Below the pieces are notes generated by a model. It did no database searches and had not been told where the DNA came from. It was given only the letters and a program-made list of their open reading frames with translations. The position numbers and the translations under genes were made by a program. Below are positions 8,923 to 17,436 of a DNA stretch of 64,000 nucleotides, piece after piece. Source of the DNA: Castellaniella sp. S9. Lineage in GTDB: Bacteria > Pseudomonadota > Gammaproteobacteria > Burkholderiales > Burkholderiaceae_B. Location: contig NZ_JAPFGD010000001.1 in assembly GCF_027257175.1 (NCBI RefSeq), positions 124,001 to 188,000 of the forward strand, written 5' to 3'. Positions within the stretch are counted from its first letter, which is position 1. The number at the start of each line of letters is the position of its first letter.

Positions 8923-10401
8923 TCAATAGCGGCGCACGAAAGGATTGGGCATGTCGAGGTCGGTGGAGACCCAGACGCTCTTGGCCTCCATGTATTCCTT
9001 GACCGCCTCCACGCCGCCCTCGCGGCCCAGTCCGCTGTCCTTGAATCCGCCAAAGGGGGTCGTATAGCTGGTCGAGCGGTAATTGTTGATCCACACGGTG
9101 CCGGCGCGCAGGCGCTCGGACAGCAGCATTGCGCGGTGCAGGCTCTTGGTCCACACGCCCGCCGCCAGGCCGAAGCGGATGTCGTTGGCGATGCGGATCG
9201 CGTCCTCCTCGTCCTTGAACTTCAGGATCGACAGCACTGGGCCGAACACCTCCTCCTGAGCGATGCGCATGGCATTATCGACATCCACGAAGATCGTCGG
9301 TTCCACGAACTGGCCCGCGCCGTAGCCCGGCCCCTGCAGCGCGCGGCCGCCGGCCACGCAGCGCGCGCCTTCCGCCTTGGCGATGTCGATGTACTTCAGG
9401 ACTTTTTCGAACTGCGGGCGGGTGGCCACCGGCCCGATCTGCGTGGACGGATCCCCGGGGTCGCCGATCTTCGCCGCTTGCGTGATTTTCAGCAAGCGCT
9501 CGACGAATTCGTCATGGATGGATTCCTGCACCAGCAGGCGCGAGCCCGCCATGCAGGTCTGCCCGCCCGCCGAGAAAATACCCGTGATCACCCCGTTGGC
9601 CGCGCGGCCCAGGTCGGCATCGTCGAAGATGATGTTGGGCGACTTCCCGCCCAGCTCCAGCGACACGCGCTTCAAATGCTCGGCAGCGGTCTTGTAGACC
9701 TTGCGGCCCGCCTCGTCGCCACCCGTGAACGCAATGCGCGCGACCTTGGGATGGCTGACCAGGTGGTCGCCGATCTCCTGGCCGAAACCGCTGATGACAT
9801 TGATCACACCCGGGGGGAAACCCGCCTCCTCCGCAAGCTTGGCCAGCTCGTACAGGGACACGGAGGTGAACTCGGAGGGCTTGCACACGATGGTATTGCC
9901 GGCGCACAGCGCGGTGCCCAGCTTCCAGGCCGTCAGCAGCAGGGACGAATTCCAGGGCGTGATGCTGGCCACGACGCCCATGGGTTCGTAGCGGACCATG
10001 TTGAACACGCCGGGCTTGTCGATGGGCACGATGGAGCCCTGGATCTTGTCGGCCAGGCCGCCGTAGTAATAGAAGTATTTGGCCATGTACTTCACCTGGC
10101 CCAGCACCTCGCTCATCAGCTTTCCATTATCCCGGCTCTCGGCCTCGGCCAGCCGCTGCGCATCGCGCTCGACCAAGGCGCCGAGCCGGTGGATCAGCAT
10201 GCCGCGATCCGACGCCGACAAGCGGGACCAGGGTCCCGCAAACGCCGCCGCGGCCGCCTCGACGGCGCGATCCACATCCACGGTATCCGCCCGGGGCACT
10301 TCCGCCCAGGCTTCTCCGGAGAACGGATCCAGGCTCTCGAACCAGCTGGACGAGTTCGGCTCGACCCATTCATTGTTGATGAACAGCTGATAACGCAACA
10401 T
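8923..10401 (-). CDS. NAD(P)-dependent aldehyde dehydrogenase
   Basis: A complete 492-residue aldehyde dehydrogenase. The general-base glutamate is in LELGGKSPNI (E249) and the catalytic cysteine in GGQTCMAG (C283), with the family's usual spacing of 34 residues. The cofactor-binding ITPWNSSLLL and KPSEFTSVS blocks are present, as is EEVFGPVLS. It oxidises an aldehyde to the acid in the cytoplasm. The start at 10401 has AGGAGT six bases upstream; the earlier in-frame ATG at 10458 lacks this and lies in the promoter region. It is the first gene of the leftward operon and lies opposite a LysR regulator, its likely controller. Confidence 0.93.
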   Translation of the reverse strand: MLRYQLFINNEWVEPNSSSWFESLDPFSGEAWAEVPRADTVDVDRAVEAAAAAFAGPWSRLSASDRGMLIHRLGALVERDAQRLAEAESRDNGKLMSEVLGQVKYMAKYFYYYGGLADKIQGSIVPIDKPGVFNMVRYEPMGVVASITPWNSSLLLTAWKLGTALCAGNTIVCKPSEFTSVSLYELAKLAEEAGFPPGVINVISGFGQEIGDHLVSHPKVARIAFTGGDEAGRKVYKTAAEHLKRVSLELGGKSPNIIFDDADLGRAANGVITGIFSAGGQTCMAGSRLLVQESIHDEFVERLLKITQAAKIGDPGDPSTQIGPVATRPQFEKVLKYIDIAKAEGARCVAGGRALQGPGYGAGQFVEPTIFVDVDNAMRIAQEEVFGPVLSILKFKDEEDAIRIANDIRFGLAAGVWTKSLHRAMLLSERLRAGTVWINNYRSTSYTTPFGGFKDSGLGREGGVEAVKEYMEAKSVWVSTDLDMPNPFVRRY

Positions 10402-10531
10402 CGATAGACTCCTGTCAAATACTCGAAAAGCAGACCTTGGATTCGAGTATGATGGCAAGGAGTTGATGCGTAAAATGATTAATAATCAATAGTTGATGAG
10501 CATTACGCAAGTATCAGATGGAGACATCACG
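10402..10531 (+). promoter_or_regulatory. Divergent promoter region with LysR-type box and two further dyads
   Basis: This gap separates the aldehyde dehydrogenase operon and the lysR gene. It holds TGATTAATAATCA (10476-10488), a palindrome that fits the LysR T-N11-A box. A perfect 9-bp inverted repeat, ATACTCGAA and TTCGAGTAT (10419-10427 and 10442-10450), lies next to the dehydrogenase ribosome-binding site. A wider dyad TGCGTAA/TTACGCA occupies 10467-10473 and 10503-10509. Binding by the adjacent LysR protein is inference. Confidence 0.6.
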
Positions 10532-11473
10532 ATGAGGCGCAAAATCCCGAACACCACTGCCCTGGCCGTCTTCGAGGCGGCCGCCCGGCACGGCAGCTTT
10601 GCCGGGGCGGCCAACGAACTCTGCCTGACCGAGAGCGCCATCAGCCGGCAGATCGCGGCCCTGGAGAACTACCTCGAGATCAAACTGTTCACTCGGGTCA
10701 AGCGGCAAGTCGTCCTCAACGACGCGGGGCGCGCCTATGTCAAGAACATCCGCAAGAGCCTCGCCGATCTGGAGGCGCACACCCTCTCGCTGATGACCGA
10801 CAAGGGTGACGATGGTGTGCTGGAACTCGCCGTCATCCCGACCTTCGCGAACCGCTGGCTGCTGCCACGGCTGCGGGATTTCCAGAGCAAGCATCCGAAC
10901 ATCCGGATCAACATGGCCGAAAAGCCGCTGCCCTTCCTGTTCCAGGACACGCAATTCGATGCCGCGCTGCATTTCGAGCACCCGAGCTGGACGGGCGTGG
11001 TCAAGGTCGACCTGTTCGAAGAGCGCCTGGTGCCCGTGCTGAATCCGGCCTTCTTCGATGTGGACCAGCTGCGATCCCCATCCGACCTGCTGCACATCCC
11101 TTTATTGCACAAGGCCTCGCGGCCGGAAGCCTGGCGACGCTGGTTCGAACTTTCGGGCCCCGCGCCCAGCGCCTCGGCTCTCGGCCCCCGTTTCGACATG
11201 TACGGCATGATCATCGAGGCGGCGCGCTCGGGCCTGGGGGCCGGATTGGTACCCCGGTTCTACGTGGACAACGAGATTCACAGGCATGACCTGGTCGTGC
11301 CGTTTGAGCTCGAGCTATGGCATGAGAAGCGCTATTGCTTCGTCTACCCGGAACACAAGAAGGACTCGGCGATCGTCCAGGTGTTTCGCGACTGGCTGCT
11401 GGAGGCGAAGAAACCCTTCGACGTTCCCGTGGCCCGCCCCGGCCGCCAGGGCAGGAGGCGCAAGGCCGCATGA
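10532..11473 (+). CDS. LysR-family transcriptional regulator
   Basis: A 313-residue LysR regulator of the GcvA-like group. The N-terminal winged helix-turn-helix reads TALAVFEAAARHGSFAGAA and CLTESAISRQIAALE (residues 8-50); the effector-binding domain follows from about residue 90. I chose the ATG at 10532 (MRRKIPNTT), with GGAG eight bases upstream, because LysR proteins of this group normally start there; in-frame TTG/ATG codons at 10493/10496 would add 12-13 residues. It is divergent from the aldehyde dehydrogenase operon and probably activates it in response to the imported compound. Confidence 0.9.
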   Translation: MRRKIPNTTALAVFEAAARHGSFAGAANELCLTESAISRQIAALENYLEIKLFTRVKRQVVLNDAGRAYVKNIRKSLADLEAHTLSLMTDKGDDGVLELAVIPTFANRWLLPRLRDFQSKHPNIRINMAEKPLPFLFQDTQFDAALHFEHPSWTGVVKVDLFEERLVPVLNPAFFDVDQLRSPSDLLHIPLLHKASRPEAWRRWFELSGPAPSASALGPRFDMYGMIIEAARSGLGAGLVPRFYVDNEIHRHDLVVPFELELWHEKRYCFVYPEHKKDSAIVQVFRDWLLEAKKPFDVPVARPGRQGRRRKAA

Positions 11474-11492
11474 TGCGCCGGCCGCGGCGGCC

Positions 11493-12500
11493 TCAGAATC
11501 CGGCCAGCACGATTTTCCCGACCGTATGCCCGCCTTCGATCAAGGCATGGGCCGCTCGCAAATTCGCCGCATTGATCACCCCGAGGTTCCGCGTGGCGGT
11601 CGCCCGCAGTTCGCCCGCATCCACCCTGCGCGCGACCTCGTCCAGGATCTCGTGCTGGCGCGCCATGTCGGGCGTCTTTTGCATGGGGCGCGTAAACATG
11701 GCCTCCCAGTGGAAGGAGACGCTCTTGGTCTTGTAGAGGCGCAGGTCCAGCGGCTCGGGATCGTCGATGAGGCCAAAACGCCCCTGCGGCGTGATCACCC
11801 GGGCAAGCTCCGCCCAGGCGCGGGCACTGGTGTGGCAGGAAAAAACATAATCGATCGTCCCCACGCCAAGCGCCTGGATCTGCGTATCCAGCGCCTGATG
11901 ATGGTCGATGACATGGTCCGCGCCCAGCTCGCGCACCCAGGCTGCACTTTCGGGTCGCGAGGCGGTCGCGACCACGATCAGGCCCGCGCCGCGGGCCAAC
12001 TGGATCGCCATGGACGGCACGCCGCCCGCGCCGCCCAGAATCAATATCGAGCGCCGCGGCAAGGCCTGGCGCGGCACCTCCAGACGATCGAACAGCATTT
12101 CATACGCCGTCAGCGAGGTCAGCGGCAGCGAGGCCGCGGTTGCATGGTCCAGCGACGTGGGCTTATGGCCGACGATGCGTTCGTCAACCAACTGGAATTC
12201 AGCATTCGACCCCGGACGATCCAGCACACCGGCATAGAACACGCTGTCGCCGGGACGAAACAAGGTCACGTTGCGCCCGACCTTCTCGACCACGCCGGAG
12301 GCATCGTAGCCGATGATCCTGGGCTGCTGCGGCGTGCCGCGCAATGCCTTGCGGCTCTTGATGTCGCGCGGGTTGACGGCCACCGCCTCGATCCTGACGA
12401 GCAGGTCGTGGTCGCCCGGCTCGGGCACCGCGCACTCGAAATCAAACAGTGAACGCTCGTCCTCAGTCGGCAGACTGTCCACATAACCGATCGCTTTCAA
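11493..12500 (-). CDS. Zinc-type MDR oxidoreductase, quinone-reductase-like
   Basis: A complete 335-residue medium-chain dehydrogenase/reductase close to the bacterial zinc-binding alcohol dehydrogenase family 1. The start MKAIGYVDSLPTEDERSLFD and the block VRIEAVAVNPRDIKSRK are typical, as is the cofactor motif ILILGGAGGVPSMAIQLAR (residues 149-167). In this branch the structural zinc cysteines are absent, so the zinc label is by family only. The likely reaction is NADPH-dependent reduction of a quinone or enone. It is convergent with lysR, leaving a 19-base gap, and stands alone. Confidence 0.86.
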   Translation of the reverse strand: MKAIGYVDSLPTEDERSLFDFECAVPEPGDHDLLVRIEAVAVNPRDIKSRKALRGTPQQPRIIGYDASGVVEKVGRNVTLFRPGDSVFYAGVLDRPGSNAEFQLVDERIVGHKPTSLDHATAASLPLTSLTAYEMLFDRLEVPRQALPRRSILILGGAGGVPSMAIQLARGAGLIVVATASRPESAAWVRELGADHVIDHHQALDTQIQALGVGTIDYVFSCHTSARAWAELARVITPQGRFGLIDDPEPLDLRLYKTKSVSFHWEAMFTRPMQKTPDMARQHEILDEVARRVDAGELRATATRNLGVINAANLRAAHALIEGGHTVGKIVLAGF

Positions 12501-12630
12501 ATCACTCTCCTCGTTTCGTCGTGTGCTGCTGGCCCGACAAACATGCTAGCGCACATCGTTGATCCCGCGAGAATATCAACGGGCTTGCCGCCGGCTCGCG
12601 ACCGGCGCCCTCAGAGGGAGGGGACGATGC

Positions 12631-13551
12631 TCAATCCTCCGGCGGATCCGTGCACAGGGCGTGACGCAGGTTCGCCTGCGTGATGCTGGCGCCGGGCGGC
12701 ACGCTGCTGGTGATCCAGACATTGCCGCCGATCACCGCGCCCTTGCCCAGCGTCACCCGCCCGAGAATGGTGGCGCCGGCATAGATCACCACGTCGTCCT
12801 CGACGACGGGGTGGCGCAGCCCGCCCTTTTCCAGGTGCCCTTCCTCGTCGGTGGCGAAACGCTTGGCGCCCAGGGTCACGGCCTGGTAGATGCGCACCCC
12901 CTTGCCGATCACCGCCGTCTCGCCGATCACCACCCCGGTGCCATGATCGATGAAGAAACTGTCGCCGATCTGGGCGCCGGGATGGATGTCGATCCCCGTC
13001 TGGCTGTGCGCAAGCTCGGCGATGATCCGGGCCAGCAGGGGCAGACCGAAGGTATACAAGGGGTGCGCCAGGCGGTGGTGGATCAGGGCCAGCACCCCCG
13101 GATAGCACAGCAGCACCTCGTCGACGCTGGTGGCCGCCGGATCGCCGCCGTAGGCCGCCAGCACGTCCAAGTCCAGCTGCCGGCGGATGGCCGGCAGCGC
13201 CTGGGCGAACCGGTCGATGGCCTCGAAGGCCTGCGCCTGCAGCGCCGCCTCGTCCCGCGGATCGTGGCGCGAGGCATAGCGCAGTTCCAGACGCGCCTGG
13301 TCCAGCAGGCGGTGCAAGGCTGTGTCCAGCGTGTGGCCGACGTAGAAATTCTCGCTGGTGTGGCGCAGGTCCACGGGCCCCAGGCGCATCGGGAACAGCA
13401 CGCCCTTGAGGGCCTCGACGACCTCGGCCAGGGCGATGCGCGAGGGGAACTCCCGCGCGTCGGGCTCGCGGGACCGTTTCTGCGAATCGCGCCATTCGGT
13501 GCGGATACCGTCGAGGGCCTGCACCACCCCCGTGACATTGAAGCTAGCCAT
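12631..13551 (-). CDS. cysE: Serine O-acetyltransferase
   Basis: A 306-residue serine acetyltransferase of the long EpsC-like type. It makes O-acetylserine from serine and acetyl-CoA, the committed step of cysteine synthesis. The N-terminal helical half ends near residue 180 and the left-handed beta-helix follows: GIDIHPGAQIGDSFFIDHG, VVIGETAVIGKGVRIYQAVT and GATILGRVTLGKGAVIGGN show the hexapeptide repeats and active-site histidines. The start at 13551 (MASFNVTG) has AGGA seven bases upstream and was preferred to 13617. Regulation by cysteine feedback is usual for the family but cannot be read from the sequence. Confidence 0.92.
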   Translation of the reverse strand: MASFNVTGVVQALDGIRTEWRDSQKRSREPDAREFPSRIALAEVVEALKGVLFPMRLGPVDLRHTSENFYVGHTLDTALHRLLDQARLELRYASRHDPRDEAALQAQAFEAIDRFAQALPAIRRQLDLDVLAAYGGDPAATSVDEVLLCYPGVLALIHHRLAHPLYTFGLPLLARIIAELAHSQTGIDIHPGAQIGDSFFIDHGTGVVIGETAVIGKGVRIYQAVTLGAKRFATDEEGHLEKGGLRHPVVEDDVVIYAGATILGRVTLGKGAVIGGNVWITSSVPPGASITQANLRHALCTDPPED

Positions 13552-13656
13552 ATCTTGATCCTGTTGCTCGCGGCTCACGGACTCTTCCGCAAGCCGCCGT
13601 CCCGCGCGGCAAAACACCCGCGCGACAGAGTGTAAAACGTTTGCGCCTCCGAGGAC

Positions 13657-14703
13657 TCAGAGCTCGACGGCGCGGCCTTCGCGGGCGCTGAGCGCCAGCG
13701 CCTCGAGCGTGGCCGCGGTGTCCAGGCTGGCCTGGGCATGGCGCCCGATCAGCGCGGCATCCCCAGCGGCCACGGCCCGGGCGAACGCCTCCGCCGCAAA
13801 GCGGAACCCGCTGCCGGTCGGCGCATGAACATCCTCGAACGGTATCGTGCCGGCGCCACCCCGGCGCACCCGCAACTGGCTGGGCTGGTAGCCGTGGGGA
13901 TCGCCGGCCCGGTCGCCGGTGTGGTTCAGAAACTCGGTGTCGATGGTCCCTTCGGCGCCGGCAATCGTCGCCCGGCGCTGATTGGCGACATCCATGGCGC
14001 AGGCGAACTGCGCGCGGCGGCCGTCCGCATAGAACAGCGTGCCGCTCATGCTGATGTCCACACCCGTGGGGGCCCAACTGGCGTCGGCGCGCACACTGGA
14101 GGGCGCACAACCCATCACCAGCCGGATCAGGCTCAGCGGATAGCTGCCCGCATCCAGCAACGCCCCGCCGCCCAGGTCCGGCTGCATGCGGATATTCGTG
14201 TCGCCGCCCAGCAGCGGAAAGCCAAAGAGCGCCTGCATCGAGCGCACCGAACCGATCGCCCCCTCGCGCAACAGCGCCAGCATGGCGGCGGTCTGGGGCT
14301 GGAACTGGTAGGGATAGGCCTCGAGCAGCATGACGCCGTGGCGCTGCGCGGCGTCGAACATCGCCTGCGCCTCGGCGCGATTCAACGCCAGCGGTTTCTC
14401 GCACAGAATGTGCTTGCCGCTCTCGGCGGCCCGGATCGCCCAGGCCGCATGCAGGCTGTTGGGCAAGGGAATGTAGACGGCATCGATGTCGTCATCGGCC
14501 AGCAAGGCCTCGTAGCTGCCCAAGGAACGGCCGATGCCGACCTCCGCCGCAAACTGCGCGGCAACCTCCGCCTTGCGGCTGGCCACGGCGGTGAGGTGTA
14601 CCGCCGCACTGGGCGCCACGTCGCGCGCGAACTGGCGCGCGATGTTGGCGCATCCCAGAATGCCGAGGCGCAAGGGCCGGAAGGAAGGGGAATCCATGCT
14701 CAT
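13657..14703 (-). CDS. Gfo/Idh/MocA-family oxidoreductase
   Basis: A 348-residue NAD(P)-dependent sugar-type dehydrogenase. The Rossmann motif is RLGILGCANIARQFARDV (residues 12-29), the EKP signature is ILCEKPLAL (near residue 95), and the C-terminal alpha/beta domain contains GGGALLDAGSYPLSLIRLVMG. The family oxidises cyclic polyols, sugars or dihydrodiols, and the substrate is open. The start at 14703 has AGGTG upstream; an ATG two codons later is possible. It is divergent from the SDR gene across a 187-base gap in which I see no clear operator. Confidence 0.88.
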   Translation of the reverse strand: MSMDSPSFRPLRLGILGCANIARQFARDVAPSAAVHLTAVASRKAEVAAQFAAEVGIGRSLGSYEALLADDDIDAVYIPLPNSLHAAWAIRAAESGKHILCEKPLALNRAEAQAMFDAAQRHGVMLLEAYPYQFQPQTAAMLALLREGAIGSVRSMQALFGFPLLGGDTNIRMQPDLGGGALLDAGSYPLSLIRLVMGCAPSSVRADASWAPTGVDISMSGTLFYADGRRAQFACAMDVANQRRATIAGAEGTIDTEFLNHTGDRAGDPHGYQPSQLRVRRGGAGTIPFEDVHAPTGSGFRFAAEAFARAVAAGDAALIGRHAQASLDTAATLEALALSAREGRAVEL

Positions 14704-14890
14704 GGTCGAATCACCTGTCGAGTCGGAAAACAAAAGCGGCACCTCGCTGGGCGGCGCAAAACAGCACGGTAATGCAAGTCGGCTTGGCCCTGCAATCCCA
14801 TGCAAGGATGCACGGCGGCCGCCGTCCGCCCACCGCCATGCGGCGGCCTCATTCATAATGAGTGCTTTCCCTTTGCATGCACGGATACCG

Positions 14891-15805
14891 ATGGCCGACA
14901 GGCATACCCTTTTACTGGTGGGCGGCGAACTTTGCGAGCGCACGGCGGCGCTGCTCGATCCCGCACAATGGCGCTGCATCGGGCTGCGCCGGCGGGCGCG
15001 GCCCGATGCGGGCGGCCGGATCGCCTGGCGGGCGGCCGACCTGCGCAACCGCGACAGCCTGTCGTGCCTGGGCACGGATGCGGGCGCCGGCATCACCCAC
15101 ATCCTGTACGCCCCTGCCCCCGATGGACGAAACCCGGCGGACTACGATCAGGTCTATCCGCAGGGTTTGTCGCGCCTGCTGGACTGCCTGGCGCCGAGCG
15201 GCCGCCGGCGGCTGCGGCGCTGCGTGCTGGTGGGTTCGTCCGCCGTCTGGGGCCCCGCCGACGGCTGGGTGGACGAGGACACCCCAGCCGATGGTGCCGA
15301 TTTCCGCGCACGGGCGCTGCTGGATGCGGAGGCCAGGCTGCACACCGCCCTGCCGGCGGGCGTGGGCGTCGCCCTGCGGCTCAGCGGCCTGTACGGCCCC
15401 GGACGTCGGCGCCTGCTCGATGGCCTGCGCGCCGGCACGGTCGCAGCGCCCGACGGCCCCGGCCATTGGGCGAACCGGATCCACATCGACGATGCCGCCC
15501 AGGCCTGCGCGCACCTGCTGGCCCTGCCCGATCCCGCGCCGCTGTACATCGGCACGGACGATCATCCCCTGCCGACGGCGGATCTGTACGGGGCCCTGGC
15601 GCGCCTCGTGGGCGGCCCCGCCCCCGCCAGGCGCGCGCGGGCGCCCAGCGGCAAGCGCCTGTCGAACGCAAGGCTGCGGGCCAGCGGCTGGACGCCGGCG
15701 TGGCCGAACGCGCTGGACGGCTACGCCGCCTGCCTCGATCGGGATGGCCGCACAGCGATCGCCGACGCCCCGCACGTCCAGGCACGGCGCGATCTGGTAC
15801 GCTGA
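14891..15805 (+). CDS. SDR-family NAD-dependent epimerase/dehydratase-like protein
   Basis: A 304-residue extended short-chain dehydrogenase-like protein resembling the YeeZ group. The nucleotide-binding end is atypical (LLLVGGELCERTAALLD) and lacks the full GxxGxxG pattern. The later landmarks are present: VLVGSSAVWGPADGWVDEDT, LRLSGLYGPGRRRLL and WANRIHIDDAAQACAHLL. The usual YxxxK pair is not obvious, so catalysis is uncertain. The start at 14891 gives the common MADRHTLLLVGG end; an ATG at 14858 would add 11 residues. It is 55 bases upstream of the ygiD gene and may be co-transcribed. Confidence 0.78.
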   Translation: MADRHTLLLVGGELCERTAALLDPAQWRCIGLRRRARPDAGGRIAWRAADLRNRDSLSCLGTDAGAGITHILYAPAPDGRNPADYDQVYPQGLSRLLDCLAPSGRRRLRRCVLVGSSAVWGPADGWVDEDTPADGADFRARALLDAEARLHTALPAGVGVALRLSGLYGPGRRRLLDGLRAGTVAAPDGPGHWANRIHIDDAAQACAHLLALPDPAPLYIGTDDHPLPTADLYGALARLVGGPAPARRARAPSGKRLSNARLRASGWTPAWPNALDGYAACLDRDGRTAIADAPHVQARRDLVR

Positions 15806-15860
15806 CCGCACGGCCTCAGCTCGCCACGGTTGCGCACATCCCCCTCCAAAGGAACGTAAA

Positions 15861-16712
15861 ATGCCCAAGACGCCCGCCCTTTTCATCGGCCACGGAAGCC
15901 CGATGAACACGCTCGAACAGAACGGCTATACCGAGGCCTGGCGGGCATTCGGACGGCACCTGCCCCGCCCCAGGGCCTTGCTGGTCGTATCCGCCCACTG
16001 GTATTTCGGTGCCACCGCGATCACGGCGATGCCGCAGCCCCGGACCATCCACGATTTCTACGGCTTTCCACAGGCCCTGTTCGACTTCGAGTACCCGGCC
16101 CCGGGCGACAGCGACCTGGCCCGCGAGATCACCGAACTGGTCAAGCCCCAATGGATCGGCCTGGACCGGGACCAGTGGGGCCTGGACCATGGCACCTGGT
16201 CGGTGCTGGCGCACATGTATCCGGATGCCGACATCCCCGTGCTGCAGTTGTCCATCAACGCCTTGCGGCCCCTCGACTATCACCTGCAGCTGGCCGCCAG
16301 CCTGGCGCCGCTGCGCGAACAAGGCGTGATGATCGTCGCCAGCGGCAACGTCGTGCACAATTTACGCGAGTTGCAATGGAAGCAGCCGGACCTGGCGTAC
16401 GACTGGGCCGAGCGATTCGACGATGCCGTGGCGGAACAGCTGTCACAGGCGCCCGCCGACATCCTGCGCGTGCTGGATCACCCCGACTATCGCCTCGCCG
16501 TGCCCACGCCGGATCACTTCATCCCCCTGCTCTACCTGGCGGGGCTGGCGGCGGCGGACGGCAAGGCCCTGGAACCCCTGGTCCGCGGCCATGCCATGGG
16601 CTCGATCTCGATGAGCTGTTTCGGGCTGGGGGCGGACATCGAACTGCGCAAGGACCCTGGATGTGCGGCCAAACTGCCGACGGGCGTGCCGCCGGACCAG
16701 ACCAATATGTAG
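15861..16712 (+). CDS. ygiD: DODA-type extradiol dioxygenase (YgiD family)
   Basis: A 283-residue LigB-superfamily enzyme of the 4,5-DOPA extradiol dioxygenase type. The metal-binding residues expected for the family can be placed: ALFIGHGSPMN (His), LVVSAHWYF (His), VASGNVVHNL (His) and VPTPDHFIPLLY. It opens catechol-like rings with a divalent metal and oxygen, though the physiological substrate of bacterial YgiD is poorly known. AAAGGA precedes the ATG. A short 6-bp hairpin (16713-16728, CGAGGC/GCCTCG) lies immediately after the stop and between convergent genes, but has no T-run. Confidence 0.9.
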   Translation: MPKTPALFIGHGSPMNTLEQNGYTEAWRAFGRHLPRPRALLVVSAHWYFGATAITAMPQPRTIHDFYGFPQALFDFEYPAPGDSDLAREITELVKPQWIGLDRDQWGLDHGTWSVLAHMYPDADIPVLQLSINALRPLDYHLQLAASLAPLREQGVMIVASGNVVHNLRELQWKQPDLAYDWAERFDDAVAEQLSQAPADILRVLDHPDYRLAVPTPDHFIPLLYLAGLAAADGKALEPLVRGHAMGSISMSCFGLGADIELRKDPGCAAKLPTGVPPDQTNM

Positions 16713-16742
16713 CGAGGCTGTGGCCTCGAACCACTACCCGAT

Positions 16743-17372
16743 TCAGAACTGCCGCGCAGCGCCCAGGGACGCAAGCTCGACGACCTCGGCCCCGCAGGCC
16801 CTGACCAGTTCGGGATCGTGGCTGGCAAACAGCACGACGCGGTCGCGCGACCAGGCCTTGAACTGTTCGGCCAGCGCCGCGCGCGCCGGCGCATCCAGGC
16901 CGTTGCCGGGACCATCCGCGACGACGACCGCAGGCGTCCCCAGGGCGGCGGCGGTCAGATAGACCTTGCGCCGCGTGCCCGTCGACATCTGCTCGAAGCG
17001 CTTGTCCAGGTGCGGCGTGAGTCCCAGGCGATCCGCCCAATCGAACACCGCCTCGTCCAGAGCCGCGTTCTTTTCCGCGGCAAGCTGCTGCAGCAGGCCG
17101 CGCCCGGTCTGCGCGGGAAACGCCAGACAATCGTCGGGCACATAGGCCAGGCGCGCCTTGGCCTGCAAGGGTGTCTCGGCCATGGAATGCCCATCGATCC
17201 AGACCCCGCCCTCATCGGGCGCGATCACGCCCGCGACCATGCCCAGCAGGGTCGACTTGCCGGTGCTGAGTTCCTCGCACAGGGCCACGCAGCCGGGCGC
17301 AAAGCTGCGGGTCAGCCCCTGGAATACGAGAAGGTCGTCGTAGCGCTTGCCCAGATTGTCGATGCGTAGCAT
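16743..17372 (-). CDS. ABC-type ATPase with degenerate catalytic motifs
   Basis: A 209-residue single ABC ATPase domain. The overall layout is preserved: P-loop region ALCEELSTGKSTLLG, signature region FEQMSTGTRRKVYL, Walker B region AVVVADGPGNGLD, and H-loop FASHDPELV. Several key residues differ from consensus. The first P-loop glycine is Glu, the signature lacks the two glycines of SGG, and the catalytic Glu after the Walker B Asp is Gly. No permease gene is adjacent. It may be a poorly hydrolysing or regulatory subunit, or part of an ABC-2 exporter encoded elsewhere. The start at 17372 was chosen because the domain begins there (MLRIDNLGKRYDD). Confidence 0.75.
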   Translation of the reverse strand: MLRIDNLGKRYDDLLVFQGLTRSFAPGCVALCEELSTGKSTLLGMVAGVIAPDEGGVWIDGHSMAETPLQAKARLAYVPDDCLAFPAQTGRGLLQQLAAEKNAALDEAVFDWADRLGLTPHLDKRFEQMSTGTRRKVYLTAAALGTPAVVVADGPGNGLDAPARAALAEQFKAWSRDRVVLFASHDPELVRACGAEVVELASLGAARQF

Positions 17373-17436
17373 GGCGCCCAGTGTACGCAGGAACGCCGCG
17401 GGCCGCCAAACGACCCGCCCCGAGGGCACACGCGCC

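Noticed and set aside
16713-16728. Intrinsic terminator after ygiD
   Set aside because: The stem is only six base pairs and no T-run follows on either strand.
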